Positions 23,106-32,647 of a stretch of DNA of 64,000 nucleotides are shown here, piece by piece. Source of the DNA: an uncultured Lachnospiraceae bacterium (GTDB lineage Bacteria > Bacillota > Clostridia > Lachnospirales > Lachnospiraceae); the NCBI GenBank assembly GCA_902779575.1, contig CACZBW010000004.1, forward strand, positions 62,001-126,000, in the 5' to 3' direction. Each line of letters opens with the position of its first letter. Positions within the stretch are counted from its first letter, which is position 1. A program made the position numbers and the translations under genes. A model generated the notes under the pieces. It made no database searches and was not told the origin of the DNA. It saw only the letters and a list, made by a program, of their open reading frames with translations.

Positions 23106-23132
23106 TGCGCCCTCCATATGGGATAAAATGAG

Positions 23133-23164
23133 GTAACGCCCCGCTTTTCACGCGGGACAGTTAC
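23133..23164 (-). promoter_or_regulatory. Leader hairpin of prs
   Basis: GTAAC (23133-23137) with GTTAC (23160-23164), and CCCGC (23140-23144) with GCGGG (23152-23156), make a two-part stem in the 5' untranslated region of prs. Confidence 0.4.
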
Positions 23165-23213
23165 AGGATAGGTTTTTACGGTATGAAGAATAAAGACAGT
23201 TTTGTTATACCAT

Positions 23214-23222
23214 GCCATAGAC
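23214..23222 (-). promoter_or_regulatory. Candidate extended -10 of prs
   Basis: Minus-strand TGGTATAAC about 110 bases before the prs start; no convincing -35 is seen. Confidence 0.4.
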
Positions 23223-23262
23223 TGCAGCGTCAAGGCGGCAGCTGAAGGGACTGAGAGCAGCC

Positions 23263-24702
23263 ATGTCGGAAAAGAAGCAGATATATCACCAGATTAAATC
23301 CGTGGAGGAAGGTTCGATCGCCTGGGAACTGGGAGTGGAGCCGGGGGATGAACTGGTCAGCGTGAACGGGGAGACGGTGGAGGATGTATTCGACTACCGC
23401 TATCTTACCGAGGATGAGGCGCTGACCGCCGTGATCCGGAAAGGCCCGGGCAGCGCTGAGGCCGGAGAAGAGTGGGAGCTCGAGATCGAAAAGGATTACG
23501 GGGAGGATCTCGGAATTGAATTTGAGAGCGGGCTTATGGATGAATACCGCTCCTGCCGCAACCGCTGCATCTTCTGCTTTATCGACCAGATGCCCCCTGG
23601 GATGCGGGAAACCCTCTATTTCCACGACGACGACGCCCGCCTGAGTTTTCTGCAGGGGAATTATATTACCCTGACCAACATGTCGGACCATGATATCGAC
23701 CGGATTATCCGCTATCATCTGGAACCGATCAATATCTCCTTCCATACCATGAATCCGAAGCTCCGCTGCAGGATGCTGAACAACCGTTTTGCCGGGGATG
23801 TGTTTGACAAGATCCGCAGGCTGAAGGAAGCCGGGATCGAACTGAACGGGCAGATCGTCCTGTGCAGGGGCATCAACGACGGCGATGAGCTGGAGTATTC
23901 CCTGAAGGAATTTGAACAGTACCTGCCTGAGCTGAAAAGTGTCTCGGTGGTTCCGGTCGGGCTGACGAGATTCCGTGACAGGCTTCCGAAGCTTGAGTCT
24001 TTCGGGGCGGAGGACGCCGCGGCGGTAATCGGGCAGATCGAGCGCTGGCAGCGCTATTATATGGAGAAATACGGTACGCACCTGGTCCATGCCAGCGATG
24101 AATGGTACCTTCTGGCCGGAAGAGATCTTCCCCCGGAGAATTCCTATGACGGCTATCCGCAGCTTGAGAACGGGGTCGGCATGGTGCGCCTGCTGATCGA
24201 GGAGGTCCGGGAGGAACTTGACAGGATCCGCAGCCGGAGGAAGGAGAAGGACGGCCGGTCCCGCGCAGAAGCAGTCTGTTCCCCTCCGGACGGGACAGAG
24301 GCCGGGCAGGCGAAAGATCCCGCCGGTACAGGCAGCCGCCGTGTGACGATAGCCACGGGCAGGCTGGCGGCGCCGATTATCAGCAGTCTGGCCGGGGAGA
24401 TCCGGGAGCTGTTCCCCATGTCCGAAGTCAGGGTTGAAGCCATTGAGAACCGCTATTTCGGGGAAAAGATTACAGTATCCGGGCTGATTACGGGAAGCGA
24501 CCTGGTGCGGCAGCTGAGCGGCATGGAGCTCGGGGACGCGCTGCTTCTGCCGGTGAACATGCTCAGAAGCGGGGAACGGGTTTTTCTGGATGACATGACG
24601 GTGGAGGAGCTTGAGCAAACTTTACAAATCCGGATCATTATTGTAGAATCGAGCGGTCGGGATCTGGTCAGGGCGATTACGGGAGCCGGACCGGATTACT
24701 GA
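23263..24702 (+). CDS. DUF512 radical-SAM protein with PDZ-like domain
   Basis: A 479-residue protein. Residues 1-70 resemble a PDZ domain (VEEGSIAWELGVEPGDELVS); SCRNRCIFCFIDQ (about 102-114) gives a CX3CX2C iron-sulphur motif of radical-SAM type; the DUF512 domain follows (HASDEWYLLAGRDLPP, YDGYPQLENGVGMVR). Residues about 325-365 are a charged insertion. The family is universal in clostridia next to der and also found in cyanobacteria, with no assigned reaction. It starts after AAGGGACTGAGAG and ends 16 bases before der, so the two are probably one transcription unit; a link with ribosome assembly or cofactor chemistry is only guessed from this conserved neighbourhood. Confidence 0.92.
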   Translation: MSEKKQIYHQIKSVEEGSIAWELGVEPGDELVSVNGETVEDVFDYRYLTEDEALTAVIRKGPGSAEAGEEWELEIEKDYGEDLGIEFESGLMDEYRSCRNRCIFCFIDQMPPGMRETLYFHDDDARLSFLQGNYITLTNMSDHDIDRIIRYHLEPINISFHTMNPKLRCRMLNNRFAGDVFDKIRRLKEAGIELNGQIVLCRGINDGDELEYSLKEFEQYLPELKSVSVVPVGLTRFRDRLPKLESFGAEDAAAVIGQIERWQRYYMEKYGTHLVHASDEWYLLAGRDLPPENSYDGYPQLENGVGMVRLLIEEVREELDRIRSRRKEKDGRSRAEAVCSPPDGTEAGQAKDPAGTGSRRVTIATGRLAAPIISSLAGEIRELFPMSEVRVEAIENRYFGEKITVSGLITGSDLVRQLSGMELGDALLLPVNMLRSGERVFLDDMTVEELEQTLQIRIIIVESSGRDLVRAITGAGPDY

Positions 24703-24718
24703 AAAAGGAGGTGTCTGT

Positions 24719-26047
24719 ATGAGCAAACCGGTTGTCGCGATCGTAGGCAGACCGAATGTAGGAAAATCGACGCTGTTTAATGCCCTGGCCGGTTCCAGGA
24801 TCGCCATCATTCAGGACACGCCGGGCGTGACCCGGGACCGGATCTATGCGGATGTGGAATGGCTTGACAGAAAGTTTACCCTGATTGATACCGGCGGAAT
24901 CGAACCGGACTCCAACGATGTGATTCTTTCCCAGATGAGGGAGCAGGCGCAGATTGCAATCGATACGGCGGATGTGATCCTCTTTCTGACAGATCTGAAG
25001 CAGGGCCTCGTGGATTCCGACGCCAAAGTGGCGGACATGCTCAGAAGAAGTCATAAGAGCGTGATCCTGGTGGTGAACAAGGTCGATAATTTTATAAAGG
25101 ACGAGCCCAGCGTCTATGAATTCTACAACCTGGGCATCGGCGATCCGGTTCCAATCTCCGCTGCGAACCGGACCGGGATCGGCGACCTTCTGGATGAAGT
25201 GATGAAGCGGCTTCCGGAACACTCCGGGAAGGAAGAGGAGGATACAAGACCGAAGGTTGCCATTGTCGGCAAGCCGAATGTCGGCAAGTCGTCCCTGATC
25301 AACCGCCTGCTCGGGGAGCAGAGGCTGATCGTATCCGATATCGCCGGAACGACAAGGGACGCCGTCGACGCGGTTGTGAAATATGACGGCAGGGAGTACA
25401 TTTTCATCGATACGGCCGGCCTCAGGAGAAAGAACAAGATCCGGGAGGACCTGGAGCATTACATGATCGTCCGGGCCGTAGCGGCGATCGAGCGCTCTGA
25501 CGTGGTTGTCGTGGTGATCGACGCTGTGGAAGGCGTAACGGAACAGGACGCCAAGATCGCGGGAATTGCCCATGAGAGAGGCAAGGGAATCATTATCGCG
25601 GTCAACAAGTGGGACGCGGTCGAGAAGGACAACCATACGGTGAAGGAGTTTACGGATAAGATCCGGCTCACCCTTTCCTTCATGCCCTACGCGGATATTC
25701 TCTTCATCTCCGCAAAGACCGGACAGAGGCTTACAAAGCTCTATGAGATGATCGACATGATTATGGAGAGCATGACGAGAAGGGTGGCGACAGGCGTCCT
25801 GAATGAGATTCTGACCGAAGCCGTAGCCCTGCAGCAGCCGCCCATGGATAAGGGAAAACGGCTGAAGTGCTATTATATGACCCAGGTTGCGGTGGCGCCG
25901 CCGACCTTCGTCCTCTTTGTAAATGATAAGGATCTCATGCACTTTTCCTATGAACGCTATCTGGAAAACCAGATCCGGAATACCTTCGGATTCCGGGGAA
26001 CAGCGATCCGCATTCTTGTGCGGGAGAGAAAAGAGAAGGATATGTGA
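24719..26047 (+). CDS. der: Ribosome biogenesis GTPase Der (EngA)
   Basis: A 442-residue protein with two tandem GTPase domains and a KH-like carboxy domain. Domain 1: GRPNVGKST, DTGG, NKVD. Domain 2: GKPNVGKSS, DTAG, NKWD. The end FVNDKDLMHFSYERYLENQIRNTFGF is the KH-like segment. It acts in 50S subunit maturation. AAAAAGGAGGTG lies ahead of the ATG. plsY follows 64 bases after the stop. Confidence 0.98.
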   Translation: MSKPVVAIVGRPNVGKSTLFNALAGSRIAIIQDTPGVTRDRIYADVEWLDRKFTLIDTGGIEPDSNDVILSQMREQAQIAIDTADVILFLTDLKQGLVDSDAKVADMLRRSHKSVILVVNKVDNFIKDEPSVYEFYNLGIGDPVPISAANRTGIGDLLDEVMKRLPEHSGKEEEDTRPKVAIVGKPNVGKSSLINRLLGEQRLIVSDIAGTTRDAVDAVVKYDGREYIFIDTAGLRRKNKIREDLEHYMIVRAVAAIERSDVVVVVIDAVEGVTEQDAKIAGIAHERGKGIIIAVNKWDAVEKDNHTVKEFTDKIRLTLSFMPYADILFISAKTGQRLTKLYEMIDMIMESMTRRVATGVLNEILTEAVALQQPPMDKGKRLKCYYMTQVAVAPPTFVLFVNDKDLMHFSYERYLENQIRNTFGFRGTAIRILVRERKEKDM

Positions 26048-26111
26048 CGCGCAGCAGGACAGGATGGTAAGAACACGGACCGCGCGCAGAATCAAGCGGA
26101 GGAAGCGGATT

Positions 26112-26759
26112 ATGGTCAGAGTGGTTTGTCTGTTGATCGGCTATGTTTTCGGCCTGTTTCAGACCAGTTATTTTATCAGTAAAAGCCGCGGCTTTGATAT
26201 CCGTGATTTCGGCAGCGGCAACGCCGGGACAACGAATGTTTTCCGGACCATCGGGATGAAGCCGGGTCTAATGACCTTTATAGGGGACAGCCTGAAATGC
26301 CTGCTGGCAATATGCCTGGTATCGCTCCTGTTCCGCCGTTCCCATGCGGAGATGCTTCCGCTTCTGAAGATGTATACGGCTATGGGTGCCGTCCTTGGCC
26401 ATGACTATCCCTTCTATCTGGACTTTCGGGGAGGGAAGGGCGTGGCCGCCTCCGTCGGCTTTCTTCTTGCCTTCGACCCGATTGTCGCCGCCTGCTCCGC
26501 AGTCATCTTTTTCTCGGTGTTTTTCCTTACCCATTACGTATCCCTCGGATCGATTCTGATGCATCTGGGGATGGTGGCGGAAGTGGTGATCCTGGGACTG
26601 GTCGGGCATTTCCATATGACCCATCCGCACCTGGTCGAGCTGGATCTGCTGGCTCTGGCTCTGGCAGCCCTGTGCTGGTGGAGACACCGGTCGAATATTT
26701 CAAGGCTCCTGCAGGGAACGGAGCGGAAGACTTATCTGCGGAAGAAGAATCATCCGTGA
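26112..26759 (+). CDS. plsY: Acyl-phosphate:glycerol-3-phosphate acyltransferase PlsY
   Basis: A 215-residue polytopic membrane protein. GSGNAGTTNVFRTIG is motif 1 (glycerol-phosphate site), GHDYPFYLDFRGGKGVA motif 2 (acyl-phosphate site), and HYVSLGSI motif 3. It carries out the first acylation of glycerol-3-phosphate in phospholipid synthesis. The frame is open into the end of der, but ATG 26112 after GCGGAGGAAG gives the family-typical amino end MVRVVCLLIGYVFG. Downstream 26814-26840 contains a loose inverted repeat without T tract. Confidence 0.96.
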   Translation: MVRVVCLLIGYVFGLFQTSYFISKSRGFDIRDFGSGNAGTTNVFRTIGMKPGLMTFIGDSLKCLLAICLVSLLFRRSHAEMLPLLKMYTAMGAVLGHDYPFYLDFRGGKGVAASVGFLLAFDPIVAACSAVIFFSVFFLTHYVSLGSILMHLGMVAEVVILGLVGHFHMTHPHLVELDLLALALAALCWWRHRSNISRLLQGTERKTYLRKKNHP

Positions 26760-26918
26760 CGTCTGCGGGATACAGTCCGCTGCGCGGAAGATTTTGAAAA
26801 CCGGCCGGCGTATCCTCGTGACTGTTCCGTCACGGGAGGATCACGCAGTAATGAATGCTGCCGTACACCGGACGCTTTTCTGCGCGGGGAACGGATGCAG
26901 ACTGGGAGGAAAATGATT

Positions 26919-27551
26919 ATGAATTTTACATCTATGAGCTGCGATGATTTTGTGGAGGCTCTCGCCTCGAAAGATCCGGTTCCCGGCGGCGGCGGGGCAA
27001 GCGCTCTGGTCGGCGCCCTCGGGATTGCCCTGGGAAATATGGTGGGGAATCTCACAGTCGGAAAAAAGAAATACGCCTCCGTGGAGGCGCGCATGTATAA
27101 ACTGATGGCGGAGGCGGACCTCGTCCGCGAGCAGCTGCTTTCCCTGGTGGAGAGAGACGCGAAGGTATTTCAGCCTCTTGCGGAGGCATATGGCCTTCCG
27201 CACAGTACGCCGGAGGAGCAGGAGCGGAAAGACCTTGTGATGGAGGCTGCCCTGAAGGCGGCCTGTGACGTTCCGCTCCGGATCATGGAAACAGTATGCA
27301 GGGCGATCGACCTGATTGCGGAATTTGCCGGACTCGGGAGCAGGATCGCGGTCTCCGACGCCGGCGCGGCGGCCGCCTTCTCCGCGGGAGCGCTGCGTGG
27401 CGCTTCCTTGAATGTATTTATCAATACAAGGTCCATGAAAGACAGGGAACTGGCGGAGGAGCTGAACAGAAAAGCGGACGGGATGCTGGCCGTATATCTT
27501 CCGAAAGCGGATGAAGTATTTCTGACTGTCAGGAAAAGCCTGCAGGCATAA
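26919..27551 (+). CDS. fchA: Cyclodeaminase/cyclohydrolase family protein (FchA type)
   Basis: A 210-residue helical protein. FVEALASKDPVPGGGGASALVGALGIALGNMVGNLT is the signature of the formiminotransferase-cyclodeaminase/FchA family; LVERDAKVFQPLAEAYGLP follows. FchA acts as methenyl-tetrahydrofolate cyclohydrolase in clostridial one-carbon metabolism, and the adjacent folD fits that. ATG 26919 lies 9 bases after GGGAGG (26904-26909); ATG 26913 and 26895 are less well placed. It ends 44 bases before folD. Confidence 0.93.
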   Translation: MNFTSMSCDDFVEALASKDPVPGGGGASALVGALGIALGNMVGNLTVGKKKYASVEARMYKLMAEADLVREQLLSLVERDAKVFQPLAEAYGLPHSTPEEQERKDLVMEAALKAACDVPLRIMETVCRAIDLIAEFAGLGSRIAVSDAGAAAAFSAGALRGASLNVFINTRSMKDRELAEELNRKADGMLAVYLPKADEVFLTVRKSLQA

Positions 27552-27595
27552 TCAGAAACGGCATGGCATGATTGATTTTTGACGGGAGTAGAATT

Positions 27596-28456
27596 ATGGC
27601 ACTGGATATTCCGGGAAAAGATGTCAGCAGCGCGCTGAGCGAAAAGATCAGGCAGAAAGTGAAGCTGCTGGAGGAAAAAGGGATTACGCCGACGCTCAGA
27701 ACCATCCGGGCCGGAGACAATCCGGGAGACCTTTCCTATGAAAGAGGCGCCGCGAAACGCTGCGCCGCTCTGGGAATAGCCGTGCAGAACCTGGCTTTTC
27801 CGGCCGATGTGTCCCGGGAGGAGCTTTATGCGGCGGTATGTGAGGCCAATGAAGACCCTTCGGTCCACGGGGTTCTGATGTTCCGTCCGCTTCCGGCCCG
27901 TCTTAATCAGGATGAGATCGGGAACGCGCTCCTTCCGCAGAAGGATGTGGACGGTATGACGGACCTGTCCATGAGCGGGGTCTTTACCGGGAAAGAGGTC
28001 GGTTATCCGCCGTGCACGGCGCAGGCCTGCATGGAGATCCTCGATTACTGCGGGATCGATCTGAGCGGGAAAAGGACAGTAGTGATCGGGCGTTCCAACG
28101 TGATCGGAAGACCTGTCTCCATGCTGCTTCTCAGAAGGCATGCTACGGTTACGGTCTGCCATACCAGAACCAGGGATCTTGCCGCGGAAGCGCGCAGGGC
28201 GGATATTCTGGTGGCCGCCGCAGGAAGGCCGAGGATGATCGGAGCGGACTTTGTGCGTCCGGGACAGGTGGTCCTGGACGTTGGAATCAATGTGGATGAA
28301 AACGGCAGGCTCTGCGGCGATGTGGATTATGAGGCCGTAAAAGAAACGGTGAGCCGGATTACGCCGGTTCCCGGAGGCGTGGGGGCTGTCACGACGACGG
28401 TTCTCGCCGCGCATGTCGCGGACGCCGCGCTCAGGCAGAACAGGGGAAGATGGTAA
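27596..28456 (+). CDS. folD: Methylenetetrahydrofolate dehydrogenase / methenyl-THF cyclohydrolase FolD
   Basis: A 286-residue bifunctional folate enzyme. SYERGAAKRCAALGI holds the catalytic Tyr-x(n)-Lys, QKDVDGMTD the substrate-binding Asp loop, VVIGRSNVIGRPVSMLLL the dinucleotide-binding loop and RITPVPGGVGAVTTTVLA the second signature (GVGA instead of the common GVGP). It interconverts methylene- and formyl-tetrahydrofolate with NADP or NAD. GGGAG lies 8 bases before ATG 27596. The last 10 codons overlap a 32-bp tandem repeat that continues into the spacer. Confidence 0.95.
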   Translation: MALDIPGKDVSSALSEKIRQKVKLLEEKGITPTLRTIRAGDNPGDLSYERGAAKRCAALGIAVQNLAFPADVSREELYAAVCEANEDPSVHGVLMFRPLPARLNQDEIGNALLPQKDVDGMTDLSMSGVFTGKEVGYPPCTAQACMEILDYCGIDLSGKRTVVIGRSNVIGRPVSMLLLRRHATVTVCHTRTRDLAAEARRADILVAAAGRPRMIGADFVRPGQVVLDVGINVDENGRLCGDVDYEAVKETVSRITPVPGGVGAVTTTVLAAHVADAALRQNRGRW

Positions 28457-28522
28457 CTGCGCTCAGGCAGAAGAATGTCAGATGAGAACTGCGTTCAGGC
28501 AGGACAGCGGTGAATGAACGCG
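28427..28522 (+). repeat. Three 32-bp imperfect tandem repeats at the folD 3' end
   Basis: GCGCTCAGGCAGAA begins at 28427 and 28459, and GCGTTCAGGCAGGA at 28491, with exact 32-base spacing. The first copy encodes the last residues of FolD; the others are spacer before the patatin gene. Confidence 0.75.
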
Positions 28523-28539
28523 CAGAGGGAATGGACAGA

Positions 28540-29394
28540 ATGAAACTCGGACTGGTAATTGAAGGCGGCGGCATGAAATGTGCCTATACCGCCGGGATTC
28601 TGGACAGGATGCTCGATGATGAGATCCGGCCGGATTATGTGATCGGAGTCTCCGCGGGCGCTGCCTGCGGAGCGTCGTTTGTAGCGGGACAGCGCGGGAG
28701 AAACCGGCGCTTTTTTGTTGATTATGTGACAGACCCGGATTATATGGGACTGACAGCGTACAGAAGCAGCGGAGAATTCTTTAACCTGAAATATATCTAT
28801 CAGGATATGACAGGGAAAGACGGGAAAGATCCGCTGGATTATGACGCCATTATGAAGAATCCGGCGCAGCTCTGGGCGGTGGCTACGGACGCGGAGACGG
28901 GAAAGCCGCGTTATTTTTCGAAAAATGATTTTTCTCCGACAGATTATTCGGTTTATATGGCGACCTGCGCCATTCCGGTCGCCTGCCGGCCGGTACGGAT
29001 GGGGGATCATATCTATTATGACGGCGGCTGCAGCGATTCCCTCCCGGTCAGAAGGGCTCTGGAAGAGGGATGTGACAAAGTGATTATCCTTCTCTGCCGG
29101 CCGAAGAATACGATAAAGCCTCCGGAGAAGCACCGCGGACTCTATCACAGGCTTCTGAACCGCTATCCCGCTCTGATCCACAACCTGGATATCCGCCATG
29201 AGCGCTATAATGCCGTGCTGGAAGCCTCGAAGCGGCTGGAAGAACACGGGCATGCCCTGATTCTGGCTCCCCATGAGGAACTTCCGATCACTACCTATAC
29301 AAAAGATCCCCGGCAGCTTCAGGGCCTGTATGACACGGCTCTGAGTGAATATGAGATGGACAGGGAAAAACTTCTTGATTTTATTTCGGCGTAA
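28540..29394 (+). CDS. Patatin-like phospholipase
   Basis: A 284-residue serine lipase of the patatin family (bacterial YjjU-like). EGGGMKCAYTAG is the oxyanion-hole segment, Ser38 in GVSAG the nucleophile and Asp161 in YYDGG the dyad partner; no signal peptide, so an intracellular phospholipase/lysophospholipase is likely. ATG 28540 is about 10 bases after GAGGGA; GTG 28510 and ATG 28531 are alternatives in the same frame. It follows folD within 83 bases, a spacing that allows co-transcription. Confidence 0.92.
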   Translation: MKLGLVIEGGGMKCAYTAGILDRMLDDEIRPDYVIGVSAGAACGASFVAGQRGRNRRFFVDYVTDPDYMGLTAYRSSGEFFNLKYIYQDMTGKDGKDPLDYDAIMKNPAQLWAVATDAETGKPRYFSKNDFSPTDYSVYMATCAIPVACRPVRMGDHIYYDGGCSDSLPVRRALEEGCDKVIILLCRPKNTIKPPEKHRGLYHRLLNRYPALIHNLDIRHERYNAVLEASKRLEEHGHALILAPHEELPITTYTKDPRQLQGLYDTALSEYEMDREKLLDFISA

Positions 29395-29506
29395 GTTTGT
29401 TTGAACAAATCAGGAGTGCAGAGACGAAAAAGTTGCGAATTCCCGTTTTTTTCGGAAAAAAATTTTAGTGAAACACAAAAACCATATAATTTTTTCTGGA
29501 AAAGTC

Positions 29507-31001
<1,495 letters not shown>

Positions 31002-31041
31002 TCAGAAGAGAATACAGATCCGGGACATCGGACAGACAGTG

Positions 31042-31070
31042 CAGGGCCTGCGTCAGCAGGCCCTGTTTTT
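31042..31070 (+). terminator. Strong terminator after gdhA
   Basis: CAGGGCCTGC-GTCA-GCAGGCCCTG (31042-31065), perfect 10-bp stem, then TTTTT. Confidence 0.93.
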
Positions 31071-31148
31071 AATCTCCCGGAAAGTCTTACAGGCACGGCA
31101 GGGAAAGATCTCACAGGCACGGAAGCTGTTTTCTTTGGCTTTACCGGT

Positions 31149-31179
31149 CAAAAAACCGGACTGCAGCCGCAGTCCGGTT
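31149..31179 (-). terminator. Terminator of the glucosaminidase gene (minus strand)
   Basis: AACCGGACTGC (31154-31164) and GCAGTCCGGTT (31169-31179) form an 11-bp perfect stem with a 4-base loop; the minus-strand T run is the A run at 31150-31155. Confidence 0.88.
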
Positions 31180-31212
31180 CATCTCCAAAATATTCTGTTA
31201 CGGAAATCCCGA

Positions 31213-32214
31213 TCAGTCGTACTGGGTCAGATTATACTGCTCAACCAGAGAGCAGAGGGAGGAAACATAATTGGGCGCCGTAGCGTATCCTCCGTCCTTG
31301 ATGATCTGGGCAACGCTTCTGTAGTTCTTATTCCCGACCAGCCCTTTATAGCGGAGCGTACCGTCTCCGAGCTTCGCGTTGGCAAGGTAGGCGGAATGGT
31401 CCGCGATGCTTTCTTCGTAACTGCTGTAGGCACGGAACTTGGCGTTGATGGTCACATAGGAACCGTTCACATATTCCTGTGTCTTCTTCATGCAGACGGC
31501 GCCGTTCCACGGGCTTGCCCAGGCCCAGGTTGTCTGGGTGGTATCGCCCTTCATGCCAAAGAGATTGCAGGCTTCCGTAGCCAGAGAGGACTTGCCGTAG
31601 GAGCTTTCCACGATCGCCTGCGCGACAGTGATGGATGCCAGAACGCCTGTCCGCTGCATATCTTCATGCGCGAGTTCTCCGATCATACGGATAAATTCCC
31701 CGTTGGAGGAAGGAGTCTTCGTTGTTTTTGTCGCAGATCCGGAGGAAGAGGACTGGCATACGCCTTCGCTGCTGAAGGTATAGCGGTTTCCATCGATTGA
31801 AACGGTCTTCCCGCAGATTGCCATGCCGTATTTGCCGGGTTTTCCTTTCGGCTTGAAATAATAGGTATTCCCGGAAACTGTCTGCCAGCCGGTCTGAAGC
31901 TGTCCGCTCTCATTGAAGAGGAAGATTCTTTTGCCGATCCTGCTCAGTCCTGTAGCAGCTCCCGCATCTGTGAAATAGTAGATGTAGGAACCGTCATTAA
32001 ACCAGCCTTTAACATATTCGCCGGATTCATTGACATAATAATACCTGCCGTTGATAAACTGAAGGCCGGCGGCATAACTGTAGGAACTGCTTCCATCGGA
32101 TACGGGGGTAAGTTCTGCGGCGAATGTGCAGGAACCGAAGAGAAGAATGGCCAGAACAGCCGGAATAATAAAAGAAAAAGCGGCAAAGCCGTGTGATCGT
32201 TTTTTCATATACAT
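31213..32214 (-). CDS. Secreted cell-wall-binding N-acetylglucosaminidase (GH73)
   Basis: A 333-residue exported protein: signal peptide (KKR, hydrophobic core to about residue 33), three choline/cell-wall-binding type repeats (INGRYYYVNESGEYVKGW, then similar units at about 72-90, 96-122), a Ser/Thr-rich linker (152-170), and a GH73 glucosaminidase domain (about 172-333) with catalytic Glu203 in VAQAIVESSYGKS and NLFGMKG, FRAYSSYEESIADH. It should cleave peptidoglycan during growth or division at the cell surface. The minus-strand ribosome site AAGGGGA is 10 bases before ATG 32214. A good promoter lies at 32241-32269. Confidence 0.93.
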   Translation of the reverse strand: MYMKKRSHGFAAFSFIIPAVLAILLFGSCTFAAELTPVSDGSSSYSYAAGLQFINGRYYYVNESGEYVKGWFNDGSYIYYFTDAGAATGLSRIGKRIFLFNESGQLQTGWQTVSGNTYYFKPKGKPGKYGMAICGKTVSIDGNRYTFSSEGVCQSSSSGSATKTTKTPSSNGEFIRMIGELAHEDMQRTGVLASITVAQAIVESSYGKSSLATEACNLFGMKGDTTQTTWAWASPWNGAVCMKKTQEYVNGSYVTINAKFRAYSSYEESIADHSAYLANAKLGDGTLRYKGLVGNKNYRSVAQIIKDGGYATAPNYVSSLCSLVEQYNLTQYD

Positions 32215-32240
32215 AATTATTTTTCCCCTTTCATTTTTTT

Positions 32241-32269
32241 ATCTTACATGAAAATAAAAAACTTGTAAA
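32241..32269 (-). promoter_or_regulatory. Promoter of the glucosaminidase gene
   Basis: Minus-strand TTTACA (32264-32269) and TAAGAT (32241-32246) with 17 bases between. Confidence 0.7.
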
Positions 32270-32502
32270 GAAATTATTAACGATTTATTTCAAAAGTATG
32301 TTAAAACAAATCGCACAAAGAATTGCGGATGACGCACAAGCGCGAAAATAAAGAAGATAACATAGAAATATCAGTTAAATAAGAGAAAACAGGAACTTTT
32401 TCCGATTTTTGAGACACGGACCGGCAGACTGTATGCTGCAGCTTTGACGGCGCGACGGGGAGACGCCGCTTCCGGACAGCCGGGAAGCGGCCGAATTGGA
32501 TT
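32270..32502. other. Divergent intergenic region with a GC-rich inverted repeat
   Basis: No gene is visible. AT-rich sequence to about 32400 is followed by GC-rich sequence containing GCCGCTTCC (32465-32473) and its exact complement GGAAGCGGC (32483-32491), 9-base loop, ending 12 bases before the -35 of the CoA-transferase promoter. It may be an operator or a stray terminator. Confidence 0.5.
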
Positions 32503-32535
32503 TTTACTTTCATTTCCCGGATTTTATGATATGAT
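32503..32535 (+). promoter_or_regulatory. Promoter of the CoA-transferase gene
   Basis: TTTACT (32503-32508) and TATGAT (32525-32530), 16 bases apart; a second overlapping TATGAT (32530-32535) follows. Confidence 0.6.
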
Positions 32536-32647
32536 GTCTAGCGGTATCAAGACCAGCCTGAAGATGAATCCGGCCCGGAAGAAGGATTGCTTCCGGCCGC
32601 ATAATAAGCAATAGATTTCTGGAAAGACAGAAAGGACAGGAACAGTT

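Noticed and set aside
22323-23126. A 267-residue plus-strand frame opposite prs
   Set aside because: Antisense shadow; prs has all PRPP synthetase motifs, and this frame has no family features.
28427-28522. Short CRISPR array
   Set aside because: Only three adjacent imperfect copies, no constant spacer length pattern, no cas genes; part is folD coding sequence.
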